A stretch of DNA of 64,000 bases from Synechococcus sp. LA31. GTDB lineage: Bacteria; Cyanobacteriota; Cyanobacteriia; PCC-6307; Cyanobiaceae. This document shows positions 34,528 through 44,008 of the stretch, in pieces. Numbering within the stretch: position 1 is the first letter of the stretch; each line of letters opens with the position of its first letter. The stretch lies in assembly GCF_018502385.1 (NCBI RefSeq), contig NZ_CP075523.1, positions 930,001 through 994,000 of the forward strand, given 5' to 3'. The translations under genes and the position numbers were made by a program. The notes under the pieces are model-generated. The model was given only the letters and a program-made list of their open reading frames with translations, did not search any database and had not been told where the DNA came from.

Positions 34528-35472
34528 TCAGCCGATCAGGGCCTCATCGCCTGAGAAATCAGGGCTGGTGGGCATCTGCTTGGCGTAATCGTTGCTGTAG
34601 CTATCTACCAGGGCCTGCTCCACGCTGTAAGTGGGTGTCCAGGCCAGTTCGCGCTGCACACGGGTCACATCGGTGAGGAAGTGGGCTTGGCGCAGGGGGA
34701 AGGCTTTGCGGGCCTTCTTATCGAGCCCGGCGGGATCGAAGCTGCGAATCTCCACCGAGCCGGGATCTTTACCGCAGGCGCGAGCGGCGGCAGCCACCAG
34801 CCCTTTAAAGGTGATGCCCTGCACGCTGCTGCAGTTGTAGATGCGGTTGGCGGCGGCATCCACGCCCAGGCTCAAGGCCATGGCCGTGGCCAGGTCGTTC
34901 ACATGGCCGAGCTGGGTGATCGTGCTGCCATCGCCGGGCAGGGGCACCGGCCGGCCGTGCACGATCCGATCGAAGAACCAGCTCTCCACAGGGTTGTAGT
35001 TGCCGGCGCCCACGATGTAGGTGGGGCGGAAACTGGTGAAGGGGATCTTCTCGGCCGTGAGCCAGGCCTCGGTGTCGAGCTTGCCGCTGTGGCGGCTCTG
35101 GGGATCGGTGGGGGAGTCTTCGTTGAGGGGCCAGAGCTCGCTATCGGCGTAAACGCCGGCGGAGCTCACATACAGAAAGCGGTGGCTGGGGGCACCGGTG
35201 CGCTCGATCACAGCGCGGGTGTCGTCGAGCGTGCGGCCCGAGCTATCCACGATCACATCGAAGCTGCGGCCCTGTAGGGCGGCCAGGCCTTCGGCGGTGC
35301 TGCGGTCACCGCAGAGGTGTTCCACACCAGCGGGCACGGGCTTGTTGCCGCGGGTGAACAGGGTGAGCGCATGACCCTCGCTCAGCAGCTGAGCCACCAG
35401 GGGCTTACCCACAAAGCGGGTGCCGCCCATCACGAGGATCTTCACGCGCGAACCGTTGAAACTGGCGGCCAT
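34528..35472 (-). CDS. NAD-dependent epimerase/dehydratase, CSP41-like
   Basis: 314 aa atypical SDR fold. ILVMGGTRFVGKPLV is the nucleotide-binding start; HRFLYVSSAGVYADSE and FRPTYIVGAGNYNP are the later conserved parts. The sequence pattern is that of chloroplast CSP41b and its cyanobacterial homologs, linked to RNA stability and ribosome/polymerase function. The usual YxxxK of active SDRs is not evident, in line with CSP41. Converges with the CDP-alcohol transferase gene. Confidence 0.88.
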   Translation of the reverse strand: MAASFNGSRVKILVMGGTRFVGKPLVAQLLSEGHALTLFTRGNKPVPAGVEHLCGDRSTAEGLAALQGRSFDVIVDSSGRTLDDTRAVIERTGAPSHRFLYVSSAGVYADSELWPLNEDSPTDPQSRHSGKLDTEAWLTAEKIPFTSFRPTYIVGAGNYNPVESWFFDRIVHGRPVPLPGDGSTITQLGHVNDLATAMALSLGVDAAANRIYNCSSVQGITFKGLVAAAARACGKDPGSVEIRSFDPAGLDKKARKAFPLRQAHFLTDVTRVQRELAWTPTYSVEQALVDSYSNDYAKQMPTSPDFSGDEALIG

Positions 35473-35518
35473 TCAAAGCCTTGCCAGCCCACACTGGGGG
35501 CCTGGGATAGGGGCGGCC

Positions 35519-36208
35519 ATGGGACGGTTCAACGAGGTGCTGCGGGCGCTCAACAACCTCAAACTGCTGGCCGCCATCGGCCGCAGCGGCGGCGACCTGG
35601 CCAGCATCGCTGACCTGGTGGACAGCTTCATCGACAGCCCCCAGATGGCCGATTGCATCCGCCGCTTCCGCGCCACCCCCGGCGGTGCTGAGTTGATGGA
35701 TCAGCGCTATCCGCCCCTGCAGCCCGACATCGCGCGGCTCAGCCAACTACCCAGCGGCAGCCTCGGGGAGCGCTACGCACGCCTGATCACCAGCCTCGGC
35801 TACGACCCGGAGTTCTTCCGCCCGCGGCCCACCGACAGCGAAGCCCAATGGCTCACCCAGCGCATCGCCACCACCCACGACATCCATCACGTGGTGTGCG
35901 GGTTCGGCACGGAGCGCCAGGGTGAAAACGGCGTGCTGGCTGTGACCGCCGCCCAGATCGGCTTCCCGGCCTACGTGTTGCTCACCAGCGCTGGGCAACT
36001 GGCCAGCTTTCGGTTCCAAATCGAGCGCTTCGAGGCCATCAGTGATGCCGTCTGCCACGGCCAAGCCATCGCCCGCCAGGCCGCCTGCCTGGCGGCCGCC
36101 CGTTGGGAAGAGGGCTGGGAGAAACCCGTGAGCCAGTGGCGCAGCGAGCTGGGCATTCGCGATCCAGCCGATGCGAAGGCCTATGGCCTTGCCGCCCAGC
36201 TGCCATGA
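35519..36208 (+). CDS. Coq4-like protein
   Basis: 229 aa from ATG 35519. THDIHHVVCGFGTERQGE carries the HDxxH...E zinc motif of the Coq4 family (ubiquinone biosynthesis scaffold/decarboxylase). Other helical parts (YDPEFFRPRPTDSEAQWL) also fit. Cyanobacteria make plastoquinone, not ubiquinone, so its substrate here is open. Its stop overlaps the ATG of the next gene (ATGA). Confidence 0.85.
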   Translation: MGRFNEVLRALNNLKLLAAIGRSGGDLASIADLVDSFIDSPQMADCIRRFRATPGGAELMDQRYPPLQPDIARLSQLPSGSLGERYARLITSLGYDPEFFRPRPTDSEAQWLTQRIATTHDIHHVVCGFGTERQGENGVLAVTAAQIGFPAYVLLTSAGQLASFRFQIERFEAISDAVCHGQAIARQAACLAAARWEEGWEKPVSQWRSELGIRDPADAKAYGLAAQLP

Positions 36209-37200
36209 AGCTGCCCCAACGCTGGACCGCCCAACCCGCCAGCCTCGGCCTCACCCAGGGCTACCGCCATTTCCAGCTGCTGGGGGAGCAGGGCAAAGGG
36301 GTTGAGCGTGCCGCCCGGCTGGAGGCGGTGCTCGAGCGCAGCTGCCGCCTGCTGATCCCCCTGCGCCAGCTGCGCGATCGGGGCCTCTGGCAGCCTGGCT
36401 GGCAATCGTTGAGCCGCCCGGCCGCCATGCAGATCATCCCCGCCATCGACCTGCTCGACGGCCACTGCGTGCGCCTGCACCAGGGCGACTACGACCAGGT
36501 GACCCGCTTCAACAATGACCCCGTGGCCCAGGCGCTCGACTGGCAACGCCAGGGGGCCCAGCGGCTGCACCTGGTGGATCTCGATGGAGCCAAAACCGGC
36601 CAACCGGTGAACGATCAGGCGGTGAAGGCGATCACCGCAGCGCTCTCCATCCCGGTGCAACTCGGTGGAGGTGTGCGCAGCGCCGAGCGAGCCGAAGAGC
36701 TGTTGGCCTGCGGCCTCGACCGGGTGATCCTCGGCACCGTGGCGATCGAGAAGCCCGAGCTGGTGAAGGAGCTGGCAGCGCGGCACCTCGGCAAGGTGGT
36801 GGTGGGCATCGACGCCAAGGACGGCCTGGTGGCCACCCGCGGCTGGATTGAAACCAGCACGGTGAAGGCCACCGAGCTGGCCAAAAGCTTCGAGGGCTGC
36901 GGCGTGGCGGCGATCATCAGCACCGACATCGCCACCGATGGAACCCTGGCTGGTCCGAACCTGGAAGCCCTGCGGGCCATGGCGGAAGCCAGCTCGATTC
37001 CGGTGATTGCCTCAGGAGGCATCGGCAGGCTCGAAGACATCCTGTCGCTGCTCTCGATTGCACCCCTCGGCGTGGAAGGGGTGATCGTGGGCCGAGCCCT
37101 CTATGACGGCGCGGTGGATCTGGCCGAAGCGCTTGAAGCAATTGGTCCGGAACGCTTACAAGACGCACCCACTTCGCCTACGGGTTCTATAACGGTTTAA
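36205..37200 (+). CDS. hisA: TIGR02450-type Trp-rich domain fused in frame to HisA
   Basis: 331 aa. Residues 1-73 (MKLPQRWTAQPASLGLTQGY ... RDRGLWQPGWQSL) are a full TIGR02450 small Trp-rich protein; residues 75-331 are complete HisA (MQIIPAIDLLDGHCVRLHQG with catalytic Asp8 and second Asp in GIDAKDGLVATRGW), the ProFAR isomerase of histidine synthesis. No stop separates them and the internal ATG at 36427 has no ribosome site. The first ATG overlaps the Coq4 stop. Whether cells make one or two proteins is open. Confidence 0.92.
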   Translation: MKLPQRWTAQPASLGLTQGYRHFQLLGEQGKGVERAARLEAVLERSCRLLIPLRQLRDRGLWQPGWQSLSRPAAMQIIPAIDLLDGHCVRLHQGDYDQVTRFNNDPVAQALDWQRQGAQRLHLVDLDGAKTGQPVNDQAVKAITAALSIPVQLGGGVRSAERAEELLACGLDRVILGTVAIEKPELVKELAARHLGKVVVGIDAKDGLVATRGWIETSTVKATELAKSFEGCGVAAIISTDIATDGTLAGPNLEALRAMAEASSIPVIASGGIGRLEDILSLLSIAPLGVEGVIVGRALYDGAVDLAEALEAIGPERLQDAPTSPTGSITV

Positions 37201-37216
37201 GCAACACACGCCTGTC

Positions 37217-37642
37217 TTGGCGGCGACAACCACGATTGAGTTAGGCCTTGACGGTGCGATCGCGCGCTGCCGCGATCTCGGCATGCGCTTGTCGCGCCAG
37301 CGTCGCATGGTGCTTGAGCTGCTCTGGGACGTGAAAGATCACCTCAGCGCCCGCGACATTTTCGAGAAGCTCAATGCCCGTGGCCGCAACATCGGCCACA
37401 CCTCGGTGTATCAGAACCTCGAGGCCCTGCAGAGCGCCGGGGTAATCGAATGCCTCGATCGAGCCAGTGGCCGGCTCTACGGCTATCGCAGCGATCCCCA
37501 CAGCCACATCACCTGCCTCAAAACCGGCGCAATTCAGGATCTGGATGTGGAGCTTCCCCCTGAGCTACTCCAGCGCATCGAGGAGCACACCGGCTACGCA
37601 ATCGAGAGCTACACCCTCCATCTGAGCGGGCGCCCGCGCTGA
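37217..37642 (+). CDS. Fur-family transcriptional regulator, atypical metal site
   Basis: 141 aa from TTG 37217. Winged-helix part (MRLSRQRRMVLELLWDVKDH, NIGHTSVYQNLEALQSAGVI) is clearly Fur/PerR/Zur. In the dimerisation domain the usual HHDH/CxxC reads DPHSHITCLKTG, so the first CxxC is C-x-x-T and there is no C-terminal CxxC pair. The structural zinc site is therefore missing, which separates it from classical Fur. Targets unknown; peroxide or metal sensing is a family-based guess. Confidence 0.88.
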   Translation: MAATTTIELGLDGAIARCRDLGMRLSRQRRMVLELLWDVKDHLSARDIFEKLNARGRNIGHTSVYQNLEALQSAGVIECLDRASGRLYGYRSDPHSHITCLKTGAIQDLDVELPPELLQRIEEHTGYAIESYTLHLSGRPR

Positions 37643-37699
37643 GCTGGAGAAGCCTGGCCAGGCCCGTTAACGTGCGCCAAATTGCATCACCTGGCGCAC

Positions 37700-39301
37700 G
37701 TGCCTGAGGCCAAGGCCGCACCCCAACTGCTGATCCTGGCCGAGCCATTGCTTCGCGAAGGTCTGATCCGCCTGCTCGAGCCCCAGCACCGCATCGCCAC
37801 CCAGCCTGAGCAGTTCCAAGGCCGCCTTGGTTTGGTGATCTGGAGCTGCAGCGCAGACCTGCCGCTGGCCAACCTGCAAGGCGAACTCGAGCAACTGCAG
37901 GAGCGTTGGCAACCGGCACCGATCCTGCTGCTGCTCCCGGGACAAACTCCATACACCAGCGAAGATCTGCTGCGCTTGCCCTGCGACGGCGTGCTGCAGC
38001 AAGCCGAACCCGAAGAGATTCCAGCGGCGGTGGCCACGCTGCTCAGCGGCGGCCGGGTGTTTGAGCTCCGTCCGCTCAGCGCCTCGCTGCCCGCACCAGA
38101 GCCCATCGGATTCGGCCAGTGGCTCTTGCGCAGTGGCCTCAGCCAGATCCAGGCCGAACAGAAGCGCTGCCGCTTCTGGCTGGAGCAAAACCCCGGCGGC
38201 CTCAGCAGGCTGTTCCTGCTGGGACGGCTCAACGAACTCGCAGCGGCCCGCCGGTTGTTGCTCTGGTTGTGGGGCCCCATCTGCATGGCCCTCGTTGAAG
38301 CCAGCCCGCCGGCTGCACCACCACAAAGCACCCATCTCGCCATCACCCTGCGTCAGCGCACGGCCGAAGGGGTATGGCACGCGATCCAGGCGCGACTCAC
38401 CGCTGCCATCGATTCTGGTGTCACCAACCAGAGCGGCCAGCTGCTGGCCCTTGAGGGCCTCACAGCAGTGCATCGCCGCGATCTGCTTCTGGCGCTGATC
38501 AGCCAGCTCGATCTCCTGGTGATCCGCCTCCGCCATGAACAGCTGCGGGGTGAGGCCCTGGAAGAGCGCTGGCTGCAACAGCAGCCCGAACTGCGACGAT
38601 TGTCTTTGTGCGCCATGGCTGGCGATTACGTGCAATTGCCGCAGCAGGGAGGCTTGCTGCCGGTGGCTGAAAGCTTGAGCAGCGCCTGCCAGCTCAGCGG
38701 CTTCGACCCCGACTTACCAGCGGCGCTGCCGATGTTGGCAGCCCTGGTGCAGGCGCAACCTCTGTTGGTGGATGGCCGGCTGCTTGCGCCGGATGAACCC
38801 CAAGCTCTGCTCCATCTCGAGAGGCTGATCAGCAACTGGCTGATTCGCAGCGCCGAGCTGATCAGCGCCGAGGTTCTCAGCTGCTGCAGCAGCTGGCCAG
38901 AGCTACGCCGCTACCTGCTCAGACCTGATCTCCTAGCCACCCGCAATCTCGAGCGACTTCGCAATCAGCTCAATTCCCAGCAACGCTGGGGCAGCCTGTT
39001 TGAACGGCCAGTTCAGCTCTATGAAAGCCGCCGGCTGCTCTACAGCTTCACCGATGGTGCGATCACACCACTGCTGCTCACCGAGCCCCGTGATCAGGAG
39101 CTCCGCCAGCTGAGCTGGAGCCAGCAGCTGATCACCCTCAGCCTCGAAGCCCGCGATGCCCTGGCACCTCAAGTGCAGAGCTTTGTGAGCCGACTCGGGG
39201 ATCTGGTGGTGGTCGTACTCACGCAGGTGATCGGCCGTGCCATCGGTCTGATTGGGCGGGGCATCCTGCAGGGCTTGGGCCGTTCGGTGAGTCGCGGCTG
39301 A
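37700..39301 (+). CDS. DUF3685 (Ycf55-like) protein
   Basis: 533 aa from GTG 37700 (TTG 37682 also possible). The first 120 residues resemble a degenerate response-regulator receiver fold (LLILAEPLLREGLIRLLE, PILLLLPGQTPYTSEDLL) lacking the phospho-acceptor pattern. The long C-terminal part is Leu-rich and helical (WLEQNPGGLSRLFLLGRLNELAAARRLL), as in DUF3685/Ycf55 of cyanobacteria and red-algal plastids. Function unknown. Confidence 0.85.
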   Translation: MPEAKAAPQLLILAEPLLREGLIRLLEPQHRIATQPEQFQGRLGLVIWSCSADLPLANLQGELEQLQERWQPAPILLLLPGQTPYTSEDLLRLPCDGVLQQAEPEEIPAAVATLLSGGRVFELRPLSASLPAPEPIGFGQWLLRSGLSQIQAEQKRCRFWLEQNPGGLSRLFLLGRLNELAAARRLLLWLWGPICMALVEASPPAAPPQSTHLAITLRQRTAEGVWHAIQARLTAAIDSGVTNQSGQLLALEGLTAVHRRDLLLALISQLDLLVIRLRHEQLRGEALEERWLQQQPELRRLSLCAMAGDYVQLPQQGGLLPVAESLSSACQLSGFDPDLPAALPMLAALVQAQPLLVDGRLLAPDEPQALLHLERLISNWLIRSAELISAEVLSCCSSWPELRRYLLRPDLLATRNLERLRNQLNSQQRWGSLFERPVQLYESRRLLYSFTDGAITPLLLTEPRDQELRQLSWSQQLITLSLEARDALAPQVQSFVSRLGDLVVVVLTQVIGRAIGLIGRGILQGLGRSVSRG

Positions 39302-39360
39302 GCTGGGCCTGAACGGCCGGGGCCGCGGGCCACAATGGCTTCAACCAATTCCCCTTCTGA

Positions 39361-39930
39361 ATGCCCGGCCCCCTGGCCCGGTTGCTGAAACCCTTGGCAG
39401 CCCTGGTTCTCATCGCATGGCTGGCGCTCGGCCTGGCACCCGGTGCGGCCTTTGCGGCCCGCGACACCAACAGCTACGACGGCAACATCTATGCCCTTTA
39501 CGCCGGCAACGGCTCCCTGGTGCCGCCGCGCAGCACCCTTGCCGATGCGATGGCCAACCATCGGCCGATCGTGCTGGGTTATTTCCTCGACGACAGCGCC
39601 GCCAGCAAGCAGTACGCCGTTGTGTTCAACGAATTGCAGCGCCTCTGGGGCCGCAGCGTGGAACTGATCCTGCTGTCCACCGATCCGCTCCAGAATCGAG
39701 AGACCCACGGCCCCAGCGATCCCGCCAGCTACTGGAAAGGCGTGGTTCCTCAAGTGGTGGTGTTCAACACCGAGGGCCAACCTGTGCTGGATGAGGGCGG
39801 CCCCGTGAGCATCGATGCGATCAATGCTGCGCTCACAGAGGTGACGGGCCTCAAGCCCCAGGGCGACGTGACCTTGAGCCTCAGCCGCGATGTGAACGAG
39901 CTGAACAGCGAAATCGTGGCCTCACGCTGA
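39361..39930 (+). CDS. Thylakoid photosystem I accumulation factor
   Basis: 189 aa with a signal/anchor ([21 protein letters not shown]) and a thioredoxin-like domain starting [19 protein letters not shown] and including [12 protein letters not shown] and [20 protein letters not shown]. This is the conserved cyanobacterial thylakoid protein linked to photosystem I accumulation. No CxxC redox pair is present. Expected in the lumen or on the thylakoid membrane. Confidence 0.85.
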   Translation: MPGPLARLLKPLAALVLIAWLALGLAPGAAFAARDTNSYDGNIYALYAGNGSLVPPRSTLADAMANHRPIVLGYFLDDSAASKQYAVVFNELQRLWGRSVELILLSTDPLQNRETHGPSDPASYWKGVVPQVVVFNTEGQPVLDEGGPVSIDAINAALTEVTGLKPQGDVTLSLSRDVNELNSEIVASR

Positions 39931-39952
39931 TCCATCCCACACCGCGCCGCCG

Positions 39953-41329
39953 ATGAGCACCCGCCAGGAAACCGACAGCATGGGCGCCATTGCGGTGCCC
40001 GCCGAGCGCTACTGGGGTGCCCAGACCCAGCGCTCGATCAGCAACTTCCCCTTCGGCCAGCGCATGCCTCTGGCGATCGTGCACGCCTTCGGGCAACTGA
40101 AGGCGGCCTGCGCGGAAGCGAACCGCGATCTGGGCAAGCTCGATCCACATCTCTGTGGCGCCATCGTGGCGGCGGCGGAGCAGGTGGCTGGCGGTGAGCT
40201 GGATGCGGAGTTCCCACTGAAGGTGTGGCAGACGGGCTCGGGCACCCAGAGCAACATGAACGCCAATGAGGTGATCGCTAATCGCGCGGTGGAAGCCCTA
40301 GGCGGTGAGCTCGGCAGCAAGAGCCCGGTTCACCCCAACGATCATGTGAACCTCAGCCAGTCGAGCAACGACACCTTCCCGGCGTCGATGCATGTGGCGG
40401 TGGTGCTCGAGGTGGAGCAACAGCTCCTGCCGGCGGTGGAGCAGCTCACCGCCGCACTGCAGGCCAAGGCCACCAGCTACGCCGGCCTGGTGAAGATCGG
40501 CCGCACCCATTTGCAGGATGCGGTGCCGTTGAGCCTGGGGCAGGAATTCGGCGGCTACGTGGCGCAGCTGCAGCTGGCGCTGGAGGCGATCCGCCAGAGC
40601 TTGCCGCGGGTGCGCGAACTCGCCATCGGCGGCACCGCGGTGGGCACCGGCCTCAATGCCCCGAAGGGCTTTGGAGAGGCGGTGGCCACACGGTTGAGCG
40701 AACGGCTGGGCACAGCCTTCAGCAGCGCCCCCAACAAATTCCAGGCCCTGGCCGGCCACGAAGCGCTGGCTTCAGCCCATGGCGCGCTCACGGTGCTGGC
40801 CGGCAGCCTGATGAAGATCGCCAATGACATCCGCTGGCTGGGCAGCGGCCCCCGCTGCGGCCTGGGCGAACTGGTGCTACCGGAAAACGAACCCGGCAGC
40901 TCGATCATGCCGGGCAAGGTGAACCCCACCCAGTGCGAAAGCCTCACGATGGTGGCCGTTCAGGTGATGGGCAACAACACCGCCGTGCAGATAGCGGCCA
41001 GCCAAGGCAATTTTGAACTCAACGTGTTCAAACCGCTGATCGCCCACAACGTGCTCGAGAGCATCGAACTGCTGGCCGGCGCCTGCAGGAGCTTCCGTGA
41101 GCACTGCATCGAAGGCCTCCGGGCCAACGAACAGCGCATCGAGCGCCTGCTCAACCAGAGCCTGATGCTGGTCACAGCGCTCACCCCCGCCATCGGCTAT
41201 GACCGCGCCAGCGGCATCGCCAAACACGCCCACAAGCACGGCCTCAGCCTGCGGGAAGCCGCACTGGTGCTGGGCGAAATCAGCGGCGAAGAGTTCGACC
41301 AGTGGGTGCGGCCTGAGCGGATGGTGTGA
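39953..41329 (+). CDS. fumC: Fumarate hydratase, class II
   Basis: 458 aa. The fumarase/aspartase signature [11 protein letters not shown] is present near residue 316, with [14 protein letters not shown] and [17 protein letters not shown] carrying substrate and catalytic residues (His in THLQDA). Interconverts fumarate and malate; in cyanobacteria it recycles fumarate from purine and arginine synthesis. Full length, no anomalies. Confidence 0.97.
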   Translation: MSTRQETDSMGAIAVPAERYWGAQTQRSISNFPFGQRMPLAIVHAFGQLKAACAEANRDLGKLDPHLCGAIVAAAEQVAGGELDAEFPLKVWQTGSGTQSNMNANEVIANRAVEALGGELGSKSPVHPNDHVNLSQSSNDTFPASMHVAVVLEVEQQLLPAVEQLTAALQAKATSYAGLVKIGRTHLQDAVPLSLGQEFGGYVAQLQLALEAIRQSLPRVRELAIGGTAVGTGLNAPKGFGEAVATRLSERLGTAFSSAPNKFQALAGHEALASAHGALTVLAGSLMKIANDIRWLGSGPRCGLGELVLPENEPGSSIMPGKVNPTQCESLTMVAVQVMGNNTAVQIAASQGNFELNVFKPLIAHNVLESIELLAGACRSFREHCIEGLRANEQRIERLLNQSLMLVTALTPAIGYDRASGIAKHAHKHGLSLREAALVLGEISGEEFDQWVRPERMV

Positions 41330-41334
41330 GCCGC

Positions 41335-42741
41335 TCAAAGCAAGTTCGCCGCCAGCTCCGCCAGCTCGCTTCGCTCACCGCGGATCAAGGTCACGTGGCC
41401 GGCAAGGCGTTGCCCTTTAAAGCGCTCCACCAGCCAAGTGAGGCCGTTGCTCTCGGCATCCACATAGGGATTGTCGATCTGATAAGGGTCACCGGTGAAC
41501 ACGATCTTGGTGCCTTCGCCCACCCGGGTCACGATTGTTTTCACCTCATGGGGGGTGAGGTTCTGGGCCTCATCCACCACCATGAACTGCCGCGGAATCG
41601 ATCGGCCGCGGATGTAGCTGATCGCTTCCACTTCCAGTAAGCCCATGCCCTTGAGGTCGGTCCAGTTGCTGCGGTTGCCACGCTGCGCCCCGGGGCGATT
41701 GCTGCCCCCGCTGGGTCGTGGCGAGCGTCCCTCATCGGCATCAGCACCACCAAGCAGGAAATCGAGGTTGTCGATGATCGGCTGCATCCAGGGGCCCATC
41801 TTTTCCTCGAGGCTTCCGGGCAGGAAGCCGATCTCTTTGCCCAGGGAAATCACCGGGCGTGTCACCAGCAGGCGCTCGTAGAGATGCTCATCGGCCACCT
41901 GGTGCAATCCGGCCGCCAGGGCGAGCAAGGTTTTGCCGGTGCCGGCCTTGCCCACCAGCGTGAGCAACTGCACCGAAGGATCCAGCAGTAAATCGAGGGC
42001 GAAGGTTTGCTCGCGGTTGCGGGCGCTCACCTTGCCGAGCCGCACTTTGCCGGCGCGCTGCAGGGGCAATAGGCGAGCACTTCCAGCGTCGAAACGGGCG
42101 AGCAGAGTGTGATTGGGCTGGGCTTGATCCACGAGGGTGACCCCCTCATTCGCCTGGAGAGCTGCCCCTTGCGCAGAGGGCAGCTCAACAAGCGCCAGCC
42201 CCCCCTCCCCCTTGAGCTGCTCCATCGCCGCAGCGCTGGCCATCAACTCGCACACCCCGGGGTAGAGGTCGGCGATATCGACCTTGTCGGTGGTGTAGTC
42301 CTGCGCCGTGAGGCCCACCGCATCGGCCTTGATGCGCAGGTTGGTGTCCTTCGTCACCAGCACCACCGGCGGCTGGTCGCTGATCAGGCCGGAGCGGAGC
42401 TGCTCGAGCGCCACCGCCAGGATGTTGTTGTCGCCATTGCCGCCCTTCAGTTCAGGCGGCAACTGAGCCAGGGTTTCACTGCGGCAGAACACCACCTGCA
42501 GGGTGCCGCCGCTGGCGTCGTCGATTGGCACGCCATCGGCCAGGTTCCCCTTCTCCCGCAGCGCATCCAGCAGCCGGGAGATCTGGCGGGCATTACGGCC
42601 CTTCTCGGAGGGGTCACGCTTGAAGCGGTCGATCTCCTCCACCACCTCGATGGGGATCACCACCGCATTGTCTTCAAAGCGGGTGAGCGCCTGCGGGTCG
42701 TGGAGCAACACATTCGTATCGAGAACGAAGGTCTTGCGCAT
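41335..42741 (-). CDS. PIN domain-PhoH ATPase fusion (PhoH-like)
   Basis: 468 aa from ATG 42741. The N-terminal PIN domain has MRKTFVLDTNVLLHDP with acidic residues of a nuclease; the C-terminal PhoH ATPase has Walker A GKAGTGKT and Walker B MVVDEAQNLTPHE, then VFTGDPYQIDNPY. This is the PhoH2-type RNA helicase/RNase layout, implicated in RNA processing. Converges on fumC with a 5-base gap. Confidence 0.94.
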   Translation of the reverse strand: MRKTFVLDTNVLLHDPQALTRFEDNAVVIPIEVVEEIDRFKRDPSEKGRNARQISRLLDALREKGNLADGVPIDDASGGTLQVVFCRSETLAQLPPELKGGNGDNNILAVALEQLRSGLISDQPPVVLVTKDTNLRIKADAVGLTAQDYTTDKVDIADLYPGVCELMASAAAMEQLKGEGGLALVELPSAQGAALQANEGVTLVDQAQPNHTLLARFDAGSARLLPLQRAGKVRLGKVSARNREQTFALDLLLDPSVQLLTLVGKAGTGKTLLALAAGLHQVADEHLYERLLVTRPVISLGKEIGFLPGSLEEKMGPWMQPIIDNLDFLLGGADADEGRSPRPSGGSNRPGAQRGNRSNWTDLKGMGLLEVEAISYIRGRSIPRQFMVVDEAQNLTPHEVKTIVTRVGEGTKIVFTGDPYQIDNPYVDAESNGLTWLVERFKGQRLAGHVTLIRGERSELAELAANLL

Positions 42742-42827
42742 CACGGCCCTCCCATGGAGATGCGCGCACGCTAAGCGGCTTTTTCAGCTGCAAGCTCTAC
42801 GCTCCCGCAGAACTCAAAGCACTGGCG

Positions 42828-44006
42828 TTGTCTGCACTGTTGGCTGTCTTGTTGATCGCCGCCCTGGTTTTCGGGCTGGCACTGCTGTGGCTTGAGGCAC
42901 GCCATCGGCTGCGGCCGGCCTCTCCACTGCGGCTGAGCAGCGCCAATTGGAGCGTGAAGCGCAAGGGCGACGAGCGCCTGGAGGTGAAAGGCACGATCGC
43001 GATCCGCAATCCCCATGCCCGCATGGAGGTGTTCGTGCCGGAGATCGAGCTCAAACCCACCCTGCTGGGGCGCGCCGATCTGGCCGATGTGCAGGTGACA
43101 ACCAGCCTCAAGCCGCAGCACCCGGATGAAGAGGCCAGGGCCGATGGCTACTGGTTCGCCTACATCGTGAAAGGGCACAAAACCACCCAGGCCGAGGTGC
43201 GCATCAGCATCAGCGGCCCGGCTGGCTGTGATCTGCGCATGCTGGTTGACACCCTCTGGCTGGAGATCCTCTGGACCAACTACGGCCCCTTCGGCCGGCT
43301 CCAGAAGCGTGATGGCGTGCTGATCCCGCTGCGCCGCCCCGCAGCCGCCCAGCCAGATACCGCCAACTGGCGCCAGGGTGATCGCTGCTCGGTGTTGCCG
43401 ATCCGCACCCATCTGCTCGGCACCCTCGACGATCCCGCCGAGGTGCTGCGCCACTACGCCGGCGCCGTGCTCCAACCGGGTGATGTGCTCACCATCGGCG
43501 AAACCCCTCTGGCGGTGATGCAGGGCCGCTACAACCACCCGGCGAATCTGCAGCCTTCGAGCCTGGCGCGGCTGCTCTGCCGGGTGTTCCACCCCACCAG
43601 CTCCCTGGCCACCGCCTGCGGCCTGCAAACCCTGATCGACAACGTGGGGCCCGCCCGCGTGCTCTGCGCCTGGCTGCTGGGTACGGCCCTGAAGCTCGTG
43701 GGCTCGAAGGGCTGGTTCTACCGCCTGGCGGGCGAACAGGCTCGCCTGATCGACGATGTGACCGGTACCACCCCGCCCTACGACCAGACCATCGTGCTCG
43801 GCCCTGCCGACAGTGCTGCCGTATGCAGCCAACTGGCAGCCGAGCTGGGAGTGGCCGTTGCCGTGGTGGATGTCAACGACCTTGGCCGCGTGAAGGTGCT
43901 GGCCTCCAGCCCCGGCTGCGATGAAGAGCTGCTGATGCGCGCCCTCAAGCCCAACCCCGCCGGCAATGCCAACGAGCGCACACCGCTGGTGCTGGTACGC
44001 CCATAA
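42828..44006 (+). CDS. CofE-like (F420-0:gamma-glutamyl ligase-like) membrane-anchored protein
   Basis: 392 aa from TTG 42828. One N-terminal membrane helix (LLAVLLIAALVFGLALLWL), a beta-rich domain (VKRKGDERLEVKGTIAIRNP), then GDVLTIGETPLAVMQGRYNH and VGPARVLCAWLLGTALKLVG, the CofE-like fold. Cyanobacteria of this type are not known for F420 synthesis, so the reaction is open. Confidence 0.82.
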   Translation: MSALLAVLLIAALVFGLALLWLEARHRLRPASPLRLSSANWSVKRKGDERLEVKGTIAIRNPHARMEVFVPEIELKPTLLGRADLADVQVTTSLKPQHPDEEARADGYWFAYIVKGHKTTQAEVRISISGPAGCDLRMLVDTLWLEILWTNYGPFGRLQKRDGVLIPLRRPAAAQPDTANWRQGDRCSVLPIRTHLLGTLDDPAEVLRHYAGAVLQPGDVLTIGETPLAVMQGRYNHPANLQPSSLARLLCRVFHPTSSLATACGLQTLIDNVGPARVLCAWLLGTALKLVGSKGWFYRLAGEQARLIDDVTGTTPPYDQTIVLGPADSAAVCSQLAAELGVAVAVVDVNDLGRVKVLASSPGCDEELLMRALKPNPAGNANERTPLVLVRP

Positions 44007-44008
44007 CA

